A stretch of DNA of 64,000 nt from Histoplasma ohiense (taxonomy: Eukaryota; Ascomycota; Eurotiomycetes; Onygenales; Ajellomycetaceae): assembly GCA_017607445.1 (NCBI GenBank), contig JAEVHH010000004.1, positions 3,224,001 through 3,288,000 of the forward strand, in the 5' to 3' direction. Under the pieces are notes generated by a model. The model was not told where the DNA came from, ran no database searches, and was given only the letters and a program-made list of their open reading frames with translations. The position numbers and the translations under genes were made by a program. Positions 43,326-55,614 of the stretch are shown here, piece after piece (within the stretch, counting starts at the first letter, position 1; each line of letters begins with the position of its first letter).

Positions 43326-45303
43326 TTAGCCCATTTTTATATGCAATCCACTCGTAGGTCTATTTTCCCGGTTTGCCGAAGAACCTTGAGAATCCGACTG
43401 TTCCATCTCCATCAACTGCTGTCGTTCGTCCGCGGTCATCTCGCTCTTCGCAGCATTGACCCGCACGAAAAGAATCATAATCAACAACGAAACAATCGCG
43501 CATCCAACCTGAAACCAAAACACAACCCTGTAACTCCATAATTTCCCCAGGTGCGCGGTGTTTACATGCGCTACATCCGCAAACCCAAGCAGAAAGGCAA
43601 TACTCAGGTGCAGCACCGAATTAATCACCGCACCAGCCAGCCCTTGCCGCTTGGCTGGCTGGCTTGTTGTTATGAAGATATTCGTGATATTGAAGGTGAT
43701 GTCGATGCCCAGCGTGGCGCCGATCATGGATGGGAAGGCGAATGCCCAGTACGACGCTCCCTCAGGCATGACGGCAAATAGAACGCCGGTTCCAACCCAT
43801 CCGATGCCGGAAATTATAAGCAAGACTGTCCCCGAGATGAGGTGGAGGAATAGGGCGCAGAGGATGGGGAAAACAAATCCCCCAACAACCATGGGGATAC
43901 ACCAGGCCACAACCTGCATAGGAGTTGCTCCCATGATATTTACCATACTGGTGGATGAACGTGGTTAATGGTAATGCGACATAAAATGGTGGGGGAAAAT
44001 GGCTGTGTGCACGTACTATAGAGTTCCGTAAAGGAGAAAAACACCTAAGCATCCGTAGAAAAAGAGGAGTGAGGCGACCAATGGCTTCATGTAGGGAGCA
44101 TCGAATATATCGAATGGTAACAACGGCGACTTGGCAACCCACCCCTCGACATACACAGCAAGCCCGAGAAGAATACCGCCGATGATGAGACAAACGTACA
44201 CATATGGGGTCCTCCACCCGTCAGGGGCATGCGCGCTATCCGTAATTGCAAAAACAGTCAATACCAACCCCGGAACGATAAGCGCCGCACCCATATAATC
44301 CATCTTGACACCTTGCTTCCGAGTCTCCGCCGTATCGGACGGGATGGCCAAAAACGAAGAAACCATCGTGATAGCTGCAAGAATCGCACCGATCCAAAAA
44401 TACCATCCCCAAGAAAAAAACTGCGCTGAGACCCCGGAACAAAATATCCCAATGAAAAACCCAACAACCGCACAGGTCCCGTAAATGCTAAATACCATAT
44501 TTTTCCTCGGGCCTGGTCTGTATACTTTTGCAAGCAGCATCATACTCGAAGGAAGATACGCAGCCGGGCCGATTCCTTGCAACGTCCGGCAAAAGATCAA
44601 CATCAATCGGTTCCGCGAGAACCCGGCAACGACAGACCAGACAAATAACCATGCCATGCCAAAAACGTAGACCGGGTAGCCGCCAATCATGTCGGAAATT
44701 CGCCCAAAAATCAGCAACGTCGCGGCTACCACGAGTGAAAATGCACTTGCAGGCCAGACAGCGGAGGATTCGGGAATGTTCAACTCCTCAACTAGAGATG
44801 GCAGCACTACATTGAAACCGGAGATGAAATACTCCTAATAGATAGGACGGGGTGTTTAGTAGGACTTTAGCGCAAATGGCACCCGCACGCCACTATACGT
44901 ACACACTGAACAATCCAAATGCTCAAAGTAATATAGAAAGAAATGAAAGAAAGAAGGAGTATCTTACCGCAAGGAGTTGAGACATGGAAATCGAAAACAC
45001 AAACGCGATCTCAGTCCAAGCGTTTTTAAATGCACTTGGACGCTCCCTGCCCAAGCGTTCGATATCACGCTCTGACAGCAGCTCGGCCTGTGCCGGTTGT
45101 TGTCCACGAGGAACAGATATGCCAGCAGTGGCTTCTGTAGCGGCGGGAGTTTTACGGGCCTCAGAATTGATGGCGGGGGTCTTTTCGTTCCGCTCGTTCC
45201 AATGGCATTCCAATTTTTTCCTCTCGGGATGCTGTGCGATGTCCGATTCCACGGTTGTCGAGTTGCCGTGAGGAATGGGGGCGTCAGTATCTGATATTGC
45301 CAT
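43326..45303 (-). CDS. MFS transporter, DHA2 / ATR1-like drug-H+ antiporter
   Basis: Three exons, 45303-44968, 44834-44017 and 43947-43326, encode 591 residues; a Met at 45345 would add 14. A soluble N-terminal tail of about 100 residues precedes the membrane core. Junction 1 restores MSQLLA-EYFISGFNVVLPSL. The core has IFGRISDMIGGYPVYVFG (MFS loop 2-3), a GIGPAAYLPSSMML segment resembling the antiporter motif C region, and a second half completed by GTLY-MVNIMGATPMQV. About 14 hydrophobic segments are visible in total. ATR1-type members export aminotriazole or borate in yeast (family knowledge); the substrate here is unknown. The C-terminal tail is acidic (DERQQLMEMEQSDSQGSS). Confidence 0.88.
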
Positions 45304-45345
45304 GATTATCGGAGTATATATAAAATAATATATAGAGAGAGGCAT

Positions 45346-46529
45346 CTATCATATATGAACAATACAACAATATTGACAAATGGAATAGCGATAAAACTTG
45401 TATGCGCAATGGTCAGATGCTTGACTAGGGAAGATTATGTGCTAGAAAGCACTCCATAGGATGCAAGAGACATGCAGGATTGAAGCTGTTAGGAAAAGTT
45501 TGGTGGCAAATAACGCCTCCTGCAGGAGGAGCGCTCTAGAGATGCGGAATCTTGAAAGAATAGATTGTTATCGAGCGGAAGAGGAGGTGGAAGAAAAAGC
45601 CATGTCAAGGGATTGCAAAGCAACAATCCGCTTAGATTCCTTAGAGGGTGTCAAAACCAGCCAGCAGGCGTCATTCTTCCTCTAGCAGCAGCAAGGATTG
45701 CACATATTTTCTCCTTCGGTTGGTTGTTAGCTCGATCATCAAGTGGGGGTGGAGACAGAGGCGAGAATCGGCAGGTCTGAAGCCCAATAAGGATCAGAAC
45801 TCCTCCTGTAGGTTCCGATTCAGGCATGTTATCATTTGCATTTAATATTTTGTACCTTGGAACTGCATTCAACTTCTAATGTGTCGTGGTCTGTGTCGCT
45901 GAAGTCCAGGATTTCGATCAAGGTGGTCATGGAATAACTGACGGGCCGAACAGATTCCCAGATGGAAACAACCGAGGTATACGGAGGACGATATATGAAG
46001 ACTTTTTTTCTACTATATGCCTTCATGCTGACCTGGGCATCCATTCCCAATGTACGAAGGAACCTGGAGTGGCGATATATCCGTTGAGGTGGGATCGTTG
46101 ATTATACAAAAGAAAAGGAGATTGCAATTGGAACCTAGATCAACACTGATGAATGACCAAGGTTGAGTGCGTATGTCGTTTCATGAGCAGGTGAGATGCG
46201 ATACGCAGCAGTGCATAACTGCCAAAAGCGAGGTAAAGGGACAGATAGATAGCCTTGAGTAATGAGTAGGGAGCCTAATGATTTCACTCACAGCATTATC
46301 AATACTTGCAAGAAAAAGAAACGGTCATCAATAGGCTAACTACATAGGCTACTTATTGCGAATGTCTATCCATAGCCAGGTAACACCAGCAATTAAACAA
46401 GGTATAACATATATTCATGTATCTGCTGTCCCGAGAATAGAAATCCATGATCCGGCATAATAAAAAGGATGAACCATTAAAAAAAAGTCCTGGAAGATGT
46501 TTCATCTCACGTCCCAAAGACCCTCCTTT
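45346..46529. other. intergenic region between DHA2 transporter and MCM2
   Basis: About 1.2 kb containing the 5' region of the transporter gene and the 3' region of MCM2. No gene or repeat was recognised. Confidence 0.55.
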
Positions 46530-49473
46530 TCAGCGACCACGCCTTCCGGCTCTATTATTTGAGCTTAATCCCGATGAACTTGCACCACCTGCTCCTCCCC
46601 GCCCTCTCTGGGTCGTCGGCCTGGCAAGAGTGTATCTGGAGAAGAAAGAGATTAGAACAGGCAAGGAGCAAAGATATGTCACAACATAGAAAGAAAAACG
46701 TACTTAGCAAATGCTCTCGAAAGAGCTTTTTTGCAGCTGACTTTCTGGCTGCTGATGAATGAGTCGACCGTCACGGCAATGGCGCGGTCGATGTCTTGGG
46801 CGCTGCAATAATCCGATAACCGCATTTTGCAGAATGCTTCCGCAATCCGCATTATGGCCTCGAGATGGCGTACCTGCAGTGTCGTTAGCGTCGAATTTCA
46901 ACTGTCAGAGAGTGTGGCAGGCGTTGGTGGGAAACCACGCCTAGAGAACAATAAAAGCAGAGAGCAAGCCTACTGTGATTGGATATGCACCCGTAGCTAA
47001 GCTTTCTCTTCTCATATCTGCAAAGAGACGTGCAACTTTGTCCTGGTCAATTTGGTACAATTTCGGTCGGCATCGTTCTTTCGCATATAAAATATATTTC
47101 CGGAGAAGCTCTTGTGGTATCTGCTCTATAGCTTCAGCGGCTGAAGCTCCTGATTGAGTTCCATCCATTTCTTCGTCTTGATCTTCATCAGATACTTGCT
47201 GTGGAACACGGTTTCCGAACTCGTCGGTTTGAGGCCTGGGAGGGTTGGATCTAGAATGTGAGTCGACAACGAATTTTGCCAATCGCGCGTCTTCATCTGG
47301 ATTCACCGTGTCTCGAACCACACAAAGGATGTCAAAACGCGAAAGAATAGGCTCTGTCAGCTCGACGTTATGGGAAAATGGAATGGTTCCATTATATCTG
47401 CCTCCAATGGGGTTGGCAGCAGCGACAATAGCGCAACGAGCCTGGAGTGTCGTGACAATACCGGCCTTGGATATCGAAATTGTCTGTTGTTCCATAGCCT
47501 CGTGGATGGACGTGCGGTCTTGGTCATTCATCTTATCAAATTCGTCGATAAGACATGTACCTCGATCAGCCAACACCAACGCTCCACCCTCGAGTGTCCA
47601 TTCGCTAGTCGAGGGGTCGCGACGCACGCTGGCTGTGAGACCCACGGCGCTGGCACCCTGACCTGTTGCAAAAACAGCTCTGTGTGCAGTCTTTTCAACG
47701 TACTTCAATACTTGAGATTTGGCCGTACCAGGATCACCAAGGAGAAGTACGTTAATATCGCCACGGATGGACATTTTTCCTTGCGCCTCCTTGCTCACAC
47801 CGCCGAAGAGAGAAAGCGCTATAGCGGTTTTAACGTCTTCATGACCATAAATACTTGGCGCCATAGATGCTATAAGCCTATCCACGATCTGCGGGTCTCT
47901 AGACAACGCTCGGATTTGCCGCTCGTCCTCCTCAGTGAGATGGAAACCCGCGAGTTGGTCGTGTGATTTGACGAGATGATTAGCCTCCAAAATTGTTGCA
48001 AACACCGGGAAGCCATTTTTGTTGTTCAACTGCCCATCATAGTGATTGCGATAAATGCCGATAATTTCGACTTCATCTCCTGGTTTCGCAGAGTCAATAA
48101 GGTCAGCGAGTAGAATAACCTCCCTGTGTCGTGGTAGCCGACCCGCTGGGACCGTCCCGGGGGATTCCTGCAAGGTTAACTTCTGGTAGTTGCGGTATTC
48201 AGTTTTCTCAGAGTTTAATGTGAAAGGACCCCGGCCCTGACAGTTTTGACAGAAGGAAATTTTGACTTCCGCGTTTGACTCTTGCTGGAAAGGTCCCAAT
48301 GTAACACCACATTTTGTGCAGTTGAACATGACATACTTAAGTTGGGGGAAAACACCAGTTCTCCTGGTGACAACCCCACTGACACCGACAAGACAGTTGA
48401 GGTGACTTTGACGAAGTTGCCGAAGTGTATACCTAAACGGGAGGTTGGTGATACGAACATGGATGTCGTTATGAATCCGGTGATAGTCTGGATAATGAAG
48501 CAGAGTCACTTCCATCGCGGCTTGGTCAAAAATTTTCAAAACCTCCGCAGGAGCATGAGCAAGGAAGTAGGCTAAAATTGCTTTAGAGTCACATAAATGA
48601 GCGTACGAAACCTCTAGGGACTCTGCATTGATTTCTCCCAGGTTTCGAATACGAGTTCCATAAACGGAAGTACCATCCTTATCCGTAAATTCGGTTAAGA
48701 AAGCCTTAAATTCGCGATAAATAGACCTCTGGGCAGAGGGCTGAGTAACCCACTCTGTGACGTTAGCCGCTTTAATCTCGGCCAAAGCCTCGAGTGTCAT
48801 TTCTTCGTCCATAATGTCCATGTCCATTTCATCAACATCCTCATCGTAGTGATGTCGTCGCCTACGAGGCTGTCTGGTGAGATCGATATTTCCATCGTCA
48901 TCATCGTCCTGTAAAAATGCTGGGGGTACGCGACGTCGTCGAGCGAGCTCTCGATCACGCCTATTTAATCTCGCTTCAAGTTGGCGTCTAGTAGCTAGAT
49001 CCAGTTCTTCGTAATCCCCAGTGTCGTCGATATCGTCTCCTTCATATGCCTCAGGGTCGCGTGGTCTGTAATCCCGCTCAAAAGTGTCCGCGAAAAGATC
49101 AATCCCGTCCTCATCCTCCGCCATCTCATCAATATCATCTACATCACCGATAAACTCTGCCTCTTCATCCAAGTCATTTTCAATAGCATCATCAAGAGGC
49201 AGAATTGGGGGCGAGGAAGGCGGCGCTATCTTCTTTGTTAGCTGTGCGTATTTCGATGCTGGAGAAATCAAGCTTCTCCCACTTACGACTGGAGGGAGGT
49301 GGCGCTGAAGAGTTGTCATCGTCTGGCTCACGCGATCTCTTCCGTCTAGTAAGGTTCCCCAGGCCGCGATTCGCTGCTGAGCTGCTTGGATGTAAAGGAG
49401 AACTGTTCAAGCTGTTAATGGCAACTTCGGGTGCCGCAGAGGCTTCCTAAGGAGAGGAATCTACTCACCTCAT
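46530..49473 (-). CDS. MCM2, replicative helicase subunit
   Basis: Five exons, 49473-49469, 49402-49287, 49225-46974, 46873-46704 and 46635-46530, encode 882 residues. The first coding exon is just ATGAG, completed to MSSPLHPSSS. Intron 2 (61 nt, CTAAC branch site) restores a Pro/Ser stretch, and the acidic N-terminus follows. A zinc ribbon (CTKCGVT, CQNCQGRG) lies near residues 340-370. The AAA+ core holds Walker A GDPGTAKSQ at about 540, Walker B LIDEFDKM and the arginine-finger SRFDIL. The C-terminus ends SSNNRAGRRGR. Within MCM2-7 it loads at origins and unwinds DNA; the acidic N-terminal tail also binds histones H3-H4 (family knowledge). The last 92 residues lie in two small exons missed by single frames. 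Confidence 0.95.
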
Positions 49474-49885
49474 GACTGGAATTCGACTCTATGTGGCCTC
49501 AGGAACTCCTGTATATATCTAAAAATGTATTGCGTATCTGAGTTGAGACATGGAATGTTCCCAGAACAAATGGCGTTGTTGTTGTTGTTGAAGATGGGAG
49601 CTCAAAGACAACGTGGTGGAAATCGCGTGCACGAACGAAAAAGCAACGCGTTTCGGACGCGTTTCAATTAAGGCTTAAATAGGAAAGGTGCCGAGCGAGG
49701 CGCGCAATGCAAACAAAGCAAACACTTTAATGGAATCGCGTGCAACAACCAACACAATCTTGGAAGTTGACCTCGGGCGTCGATTCATTCCATCTTATTG
49801 ATTTGATAGGCCAATAATATCATCCTTTTGTCTTATCCATGGCAATACCCCTCTGTCAACTCCAACTGCTGTAGTTGTATAGACC
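49474..49885. promoter_or_regulatory. divergent promoter of MCM2 and UBR7-like genes
   Basis: The 412 bp between the two divergent starts carry the paired ACGCGT boxes and two AATCGCGTGCA copies. A small GTT cluster lies at about 49573-49587. Shared control of the two genes is possible but not shown. Confidence 0.6.
49646..49662 (+). promoter_or_regulatory. paired MluI cell-cycle boxes (ACGCGT) upstream of MCM2
   Basis: Two ACGCGT hexamers at 49646-49651 and 49657-49662 start 11 bp apart, about one helical turn. They lie 173-189 bp upstream of the MCM2 start. ACGCGT is the binding site of MBF, which activates MCM genes at G1/S in yeasts. Two related AATCGCGTGCA copies occur at about 49620 and 49735 in the same divergent promoter. 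Confidence 0.7.
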
Positions 49886-51715
49886 ATGGATGTGCTCGAT
49901 TCCCACCCTGCAACCAACCAGACCGCAACCCAGATGGAAGCGCCCAAAAGGCAGCGGAAGGAGAGCTTGGTCTCCAATGACTCGCAAACAGCGTCAGAGT
50001 AAGTGGATAACCTCCTGAAAGCCTCTTTTGAGGTTTACCGCCGTTCATTGCTTCTTCGATGGTGAGAACAATTGCTCGTCTCTAACACTCCGTTTCCTCC
50101 AGCTTTATTAATAGCCAGCTAAGACTCGAGGCCGATGCGCGAGAAGCTCTCCCATATGCAAGTAGCCCGGAAACTTCATCGTTTCACACTCAATCCAGCT
50201 AATATGTACTTTTAGTCTTTTGACTCTTGCACACAGCCTTTGGGTGCACTCCGTCAAAGTCTCTTCTCCTGTTTGACATGCAACCCCCCACCTTCAGACC
50301 TTGAAGCACCATACCAGGCCGCGGGCGTTTGCTATTCATGCTCTATCTCTTGCCATGGCGAACATGCGCTCGTTGAGCTATTCAGTAAGCGTAATTTTGT
50401 ATGCGATTGTGGAACGACACGGTTCCCATCCACCTCACCCTGTAACCTGCGAATGTCCAACAGAGGAACCAAAGGCACACATTCAGAACAGCCTGCGTCG
50501 AGTAACAAGTACAACAACAACTTTCGCAACCTATTCTGTGGATGCGGAGAATCGTATGACCCGCACCAGGAGAAAGGAACGATGTTCCAGTGTCTTGGCC
50601 TAGGAACTGTTGAAAACGGAGGTTGCGGTGAAGATTGGTATCATCCCGAGTGCCTCCTGGGTCTTCCACGTAATTGGGCAGTGGTTGCGAAGAAAGACTC
50701 TCAGATTGAAACAAAGGACAAAGAATGTCACCAGCAGGAGCGGCAACAGAATGGAAATAATGAAACTACGGTGCTTGCGCCTGCCAACGAGGATGCAGAG
50801 GATGTGCCACCCTTACCTCCAGGATTTCCCGATGAGGACGATTTTGAGACATTCATTTGCTACAAATGTGTAGATGCAAACCCTTGGATAAAGGTATATT
50901 CTGGGACGCCTGGCTTTTTACCCCCAGTTTACAAACAGGGTGTTCCTGTGCAGAATGCGCCAAACGGAAATATCGTGCCAGAAACGGCGGGGCGTGCTGA
51001 CGGTGATACGTCGCAATCATATTCCAAGAAGCGCGAACTTGAAGAAGAAATTTCAGACGACATGCCCAATACAAAAAGGCAGAAGGAGGAACTTTCAACA
51101 ACGCCCACCTCAGGCCCAGAAGAGAAGTTTACCGAACCTTCAAAGCCCGAGCCCAAGCACAAGTCTCTCCCAGCGAATGCCCCCGCAGGCACCTTCTCCC
51201 TCTTCCTCAAAGAAGATTTCCGCGACTACCTCTGCCATTGCCCTTCTTGTTTCCCCAACTTGATCCCACACCCTCAACTTCGCGAGGAAGAGGAAACATA
51301 CGAGCCTCCACTCTCCCAGACTGGGGATGACGCCAACGGCGATGGTAGCCATCACACGGGAAGTCTTCTGGATCTCGGGGAGGCGGCACTCAGCAACATG
51401 GACCGTGTACGTGCGATTGAAGGAGTTATGGTGTATAACCACTTGAAGGACAAGGTGAAGGCTTTCTTAAAGCCATTCGCAGAGAGTGGTCAGGCCGTTG
51501 GGGCTGAGGACATTAAAGCGTATTTTGAAAAGCTGAGGGGAGATGATCAGGCGATTAGAGAGGCGGGGGGTGCAGCTTCAGCATCTGGATCGCGCAATGA
51601 CGGAGACGGTGAAAATGGCAATGGCGGTGCAAATAGGAGAGAGCAGAGTGGTGAGTTAGCTAAACCCTGGACTTAGGCATTGCGAATATCTAACATATAC
51701 CGTATAGGTTATTGA
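49886..51715 (+). CDS. UBR7 / Mlo2-type E3 ubiquitin ligase (UBR box and PHD-like zinc finger)
   Basis: Four exons, 49886-49998, 50103-50157, 50216-51650 and 51708-51715, encode 536 residues. Intron 2 (50158-50215) starts with GC (GCAAGT), so it is a GC-AG intron. It restores REALPY-SFDSCTQPLGALRQS. The UBR box follows (LFSCLTCNPP, GVCYSCSISCHGEH, FVCDCGTTRF). A PHD-like segment (FCGCGE, MFQCLG, GEDWYHPECLLG, FICYKC) lies near residues 145-240. The last intron (51651-51707) yields a REQSGY end; if unspliced, the frame ends at 51676. UBR7-type proteins are nuclear ubiquitin ligases acting on chromatin; S. pombe mlo2 affects chromosome segregation when overexpressed. An acidic, Asn/Gly-rich tail precedes the end. 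Confidence 0.88.
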
Positions 51716-54328
51716 TTCCATTGATGGAACAGTTGTCCGGCTATTTCTAGTTGTATTTTCTATCTCCTGGATGGAGCAAGTGTATTGCAAATGAATAACG
51801 GATACAACAGGCACAATTTACGGACCTCCTTTTATATGCTCTGGCGGCGTTGGTTTTCTTGCTTTGAAATTTATGGATTTAATTCTGATGTTGGCTAGGA
51901 CTGTCTTTGATCTTTTGTCTTTTCTTTTCTTTTCTTTTTTCTCTTTCATATTTTTCAGTTAGCTACTCTCTCCTCGGGATATTCTATGACCGTATCTCTC
52001 CAGGTCGAATTTGCTCAGCAATATATTATTCTTGGGTGGCAGTAGTAGGGGTGTGTGATTTCAACGCCTCCGCCTGAGCTTATATGCCTAGCAGTAATTC
52101 TAGAAACCTCGATAGCTCTAAGCAAGAGAGAATGCAGCAGTCCCACCAAAGGGCTGCACAACAAGAAGGGTTTTTTAATAACATGACGATTGCACGAAGA
52201 TAACGGAACGCTATTTGCCTTCCCGCAAATGCAAAACCAGCATGAACGAGTTAAATTCGCGGAGTAAACGAATGTAATTCGTGGGTATCATAGTCATCTA
52301 GAAGCTGTATACTATAGAAAACCATGAAGGGAAGAACAAGAAGCGAGAGAAGCAAGCACAAACAGAACGTGTAATGACCGCCATAAAGCTCCCTCGCATC
52401 CCAACACCTGACCCAACTATTTTGCGCCCCACAAGGAACGGATGTAAGAAAACCGCTCCATCTAATGAAAAAAAAAAAACAAGCATGTTCGTCCCATCCC
52501 AACAAGGGTATCGTCATCATTATGCAGCAACCATATCAGGATTCCCAGTTGTCCCTTTGCCCCTCCTCCCTAGCAGGCAAGACATGCGGAATCTCTCGAC
52601 AAACCCAATTCCCTTACCACCTGTATCTGGAACAGTGGTATCTCAGAAAGGAGTCCTCAGCCTGTAACCCAGTATCAAATAAAATACCCCGCGACGGGCG
52701 TTCACTTGAAGCACATGCAGCGGCCGATTCTGAATATCCATGGTGCCCTGTGCACGCCGTGGCGGTCGACGGTGACGCCGGTGGAGACATGTTTACCCCC
52801 GATACGCTTTGAGTAGAAAAAAGGCATGGTTGTTCTTCCTGATGGGGATTTTTCCCTCCTTGTTTGGGATTCGTGCGTTCGAAGATATGGTGGGCGGTGG
52901 AATAACTCCCGTATCAGTGCGTTATCTTCCTGACGCGGACAACAAGGCGGATTGTTTGATTTTGGGCAGTTGGCGGCCTGTGAGGGCCCGGTTCGTGAGA
53001 AGGAGGAGGAAAGTGGACTCGACGCTTGTTGATTGTTGAAGTATGATGGGAATTTATTTTTGGTTGGAGAGTTTCGGGTTCCTGGCGGGTTGTTCTTTAA
53101 TGAGAACAAGTTCCGTGGAAACGGCAAGCTTCAAGCAAGCGCAAACTGAAAACAACCGCTAACAAACAAGTTTGACTTAGTCTTTCTCAGAGTGTGCTGT
53201 TAGTAGATGTTGATGAAAGAAAAACACTTCCTCGGTTTCGTAAAATGGCTATACCCAAGGCTCATTATTTATTCACCGCCCTGTTTCTGGAGAAAACCAA
53301 CAACTTTCTCAGCCTTTGTGGCGGTATCCTGCAACGTCACCCCCAAAACATGGAACTTGCTTAAGCGAGTGAGCTTGGGGTCAAAATATATTTTCACCCC
53401 TCATATCTAATATAGTCTGTGGTTGGTTATTGGTATGTACCGGAGAGGGCATCTGAGAAGTGCCTACTCAGGCATGTATCCATGCTTGTTGTTGTCGCAT
53501 GCTGTGCAGCCAGGAGAACAGTCCGACCCATCACAGTGGGATAATCCCGCAGCATCTCTGCTTGTTCATGTGGGGAGAAGTGGCGTAAACAAAATATCCG
53601 CCACTACTTCTTCGTGTCCGACATACCATGCTATCCTGTGGAAAAATAAAACATTCCCTTCCTCGATTTTGGCGTCAACCTAGAACGAGTCTGGGAGAAA
53701 AGAATCGGCAAAAAGTGTCTTTGTGAGCTGCTTCAATGAATGGCATTGTTGGGAAGTTTCCTGGCAAGCAAACTTACCAGGATTTTACGATGGCGATGAT
53801 GAATATTATGTTGCTGCCATCATTAGTAACACAACAGGGGCGAGGAAACGGCGTATATTTACATCAAATCACCCCTGTGAGGCTTGGAAAATCTGTGGAA
53901 TTTTGGCTCCGGAGCCATATCCCTGGGATCATGCGATATTCAATTCAAACTCTATTTCGATAGTTCTTGTGATGATTTTACCTTGGCTGGCCGTAATGCA
54001 AGCACAACATATATGCAGTCATGCAATCCTAAAGTCATCTGTTGTGCTCCGGTCCAGCTCGCTGGGTTATAAATGACAAAAGCCACCTCACAACGGTTCT
54101 AAGGTTAAGAAATAAAAGAGCCACTCCTTGACAATTGTTGTCTATTAAATTACCAAAAGTGAGTATATGGAAAATAATGTCACTGAACGAATGTGAAAAG
54201 GACCAAACGCAATCCATCGGCTATGGTATCAAAATAGAGCAACCAAAGCATGTACCACCAGCTACGCCTGACCATATAGTCCCAACGCCTAACGTGAATC
54301 CCGGTTTCTAGTATGGTTCTCCATGCAT
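51716..54328. other. long intergenic region with one doubtful small frame
   Basis: The 2.6 kb between the UBR7-like and kinase genes contains many short overlapping frames. The only one with coding-like codon choice is the minus-strand frame at 52702-52827. T-rich tracts occur near 51918-51940. No tRNA or transposon was recognised. Confidence 0.45.
52702..52827 (-). CDS. possible small protein or first exon, unknown
   Basis: A 41-residue frame starts MPFFYSKRIGGKHVS and continues GVTVDRHGVHRAPWIF. Its third codon positions are strongly G/C-rich (GTC, ACC, GGC, CGC runs), unlike the surrounding AT-rich sequence, which suggests coding. A GTGAAC that overlaps the stop could be a splice donor, so this may be an exon of a longer gene. 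No family was recognised. Confidence 0.3.
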   Translation of the reverse strand: MPFFYSKRIGGKHVSTGVTVDRHGVHRAPWIFRIGRCMCFK

Positions 54329-55614
54329 TTATCCTTCTTTATGTCGCTTTGCCGCTCTGGAAGTTAGGGTATCATCTGGGAGCCCACTCTTTTTCGTACC
54401 CGGCAAACTGCTTGTCCGAATATCGTTGTCATCCTGGCTAACTCGCCGGTTCGGATATTTTCCTTCAAATCCTTCAAAGCAATTTGCGGTCACCGGAGAG
54501 CCGATTGAGAAATATGGGTGTTTTAGCGCCTCTTCGGCGGTTAGGCGCTTTTCGGGATCATATTCTAGAAGGCGGGAAAGAAGATCAAATCCTTCCCTTC
54601 CAGGAGACCCAGACGGCGATGATGGGTATCCTGCGGCATTTGCACATGCATGATACCAGGCTTCCAAATTGGATGGTTTGTTCACGTGGCTTCCGCCCCG
54701 AGCTAAGACTAGAGTCTGAAACTGCGCGTATTCTGGCATGGCTGTAAGACCAGGCCAAGTTTCCTTTTTTGGTACTCCCAATATTTCAATGATCTTAAGC
54801 ATTTGGTTCCGCTGGAATGGCACCGTTTTCTTGCTGTCCATCTTGGCTTCTTCCCCTTTAAATATGGGACGGAGAGAAAGCAATTCCGCAAATATACAAC
54901 CCACAGCCCAGAGGTCGATAGCAGGCGTATAATGTCGGCTTCCAAGTAACAACTCAGGGGCTCGGTACCAAATTGTCACGACAACTTTATCGCCGGAGAA
55001 AAGAGAGTTAAGAGGTTTGTAAAAGAGACGTGCGAGGCCGAGGTCGCCGATTCGAACCGCACCAGTAGATGTAACTAGAATATTTGCAGGTTTGAGATCT
55101 CGGTGCAAAACCCAATTACTATGGAGATACAGTAGGCCGTTCAGAAGTTGGAATAATATCGATTTTATCATGGGAGCGGGTATGGGATGTCGTTGAGCTT
55201 GTGTATGGTGGTGGATAATTTGCAGGAGATCGTGTTCCGTATATTCAAAGACCATGAAGATACACTTGTCCTCGAGGATTATTTCCTCCAGATGAACAAC
55301 ATTTGCATGTGATAACTCAGAGCATAGTGCGATTTCTCGAATCGCTGACTGAGATAGGCCTGTATATTGAACGACTTCTCCTTCCTTGTCGGGTTTGAAT
55401 CTATGGATGTCAGGCTCGGAAAACAAACGTGAGTTGTGGAATGCCTATACAAACTTTTTAATCGCAAACTCCCGCTTCTGACTATTTCTGCCGATTGCCT
55501 TATAAACTCGTCCATAGGTGCCACTGCTGATGAACCCAACAATATGATATTTCTCTCGGATGTGAACTTTGCTAGTGTAGCCAATCCCAGGAGATTTTCT
55601 TGGTTCCAGCGTAT
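54329..55614 (-). CDS. ssn3: Ssn3/Cdk8-type cyclin-dependent kinase of Mediator, 5' exon unresolved
   Basis: Two exons, 55614-55455 and 55400-54329, give 410 codons plus a phase-1 start that requires an upstream exon ending in G. The kinase reads DTLEPRKSPGIGYTSKV, then the Gly loop GFISSGTYGRVYKA and EFAIKK across a 54-nt intron. The Cdk8-type helix SQSAIREIALCSEL, HRDLKPANILVT, GDLGLA and VVTIWYRAPELLLGSRHY follow. The C-terminal end (EGFEGKYPNRRVSQDDNDIR, KKSGLPDDTL) is typical of fungal Ssn3. Cdk8 with cyclin C phosphorylates RNA polymerase II and transcription factors. The start is not settled: continuing in frame to a Met at 55729 is possible, as is splicing to MNSLRASVLR at 55908. Confidence 0.9.

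Noticed and set aside
49259..49286. Alternative 28-nt intron in MCM2
   Set aside because: It is too short for fungal splicing; the 61-nt intron with a CTAAC branch site restores the frame equally well.
52251..52520. Minus-strand frame with a hydrophobic stretch near the end
   Set aside because: No start context or recognisable family; homopolymer T-run coding for repeated Phe suggests chance.
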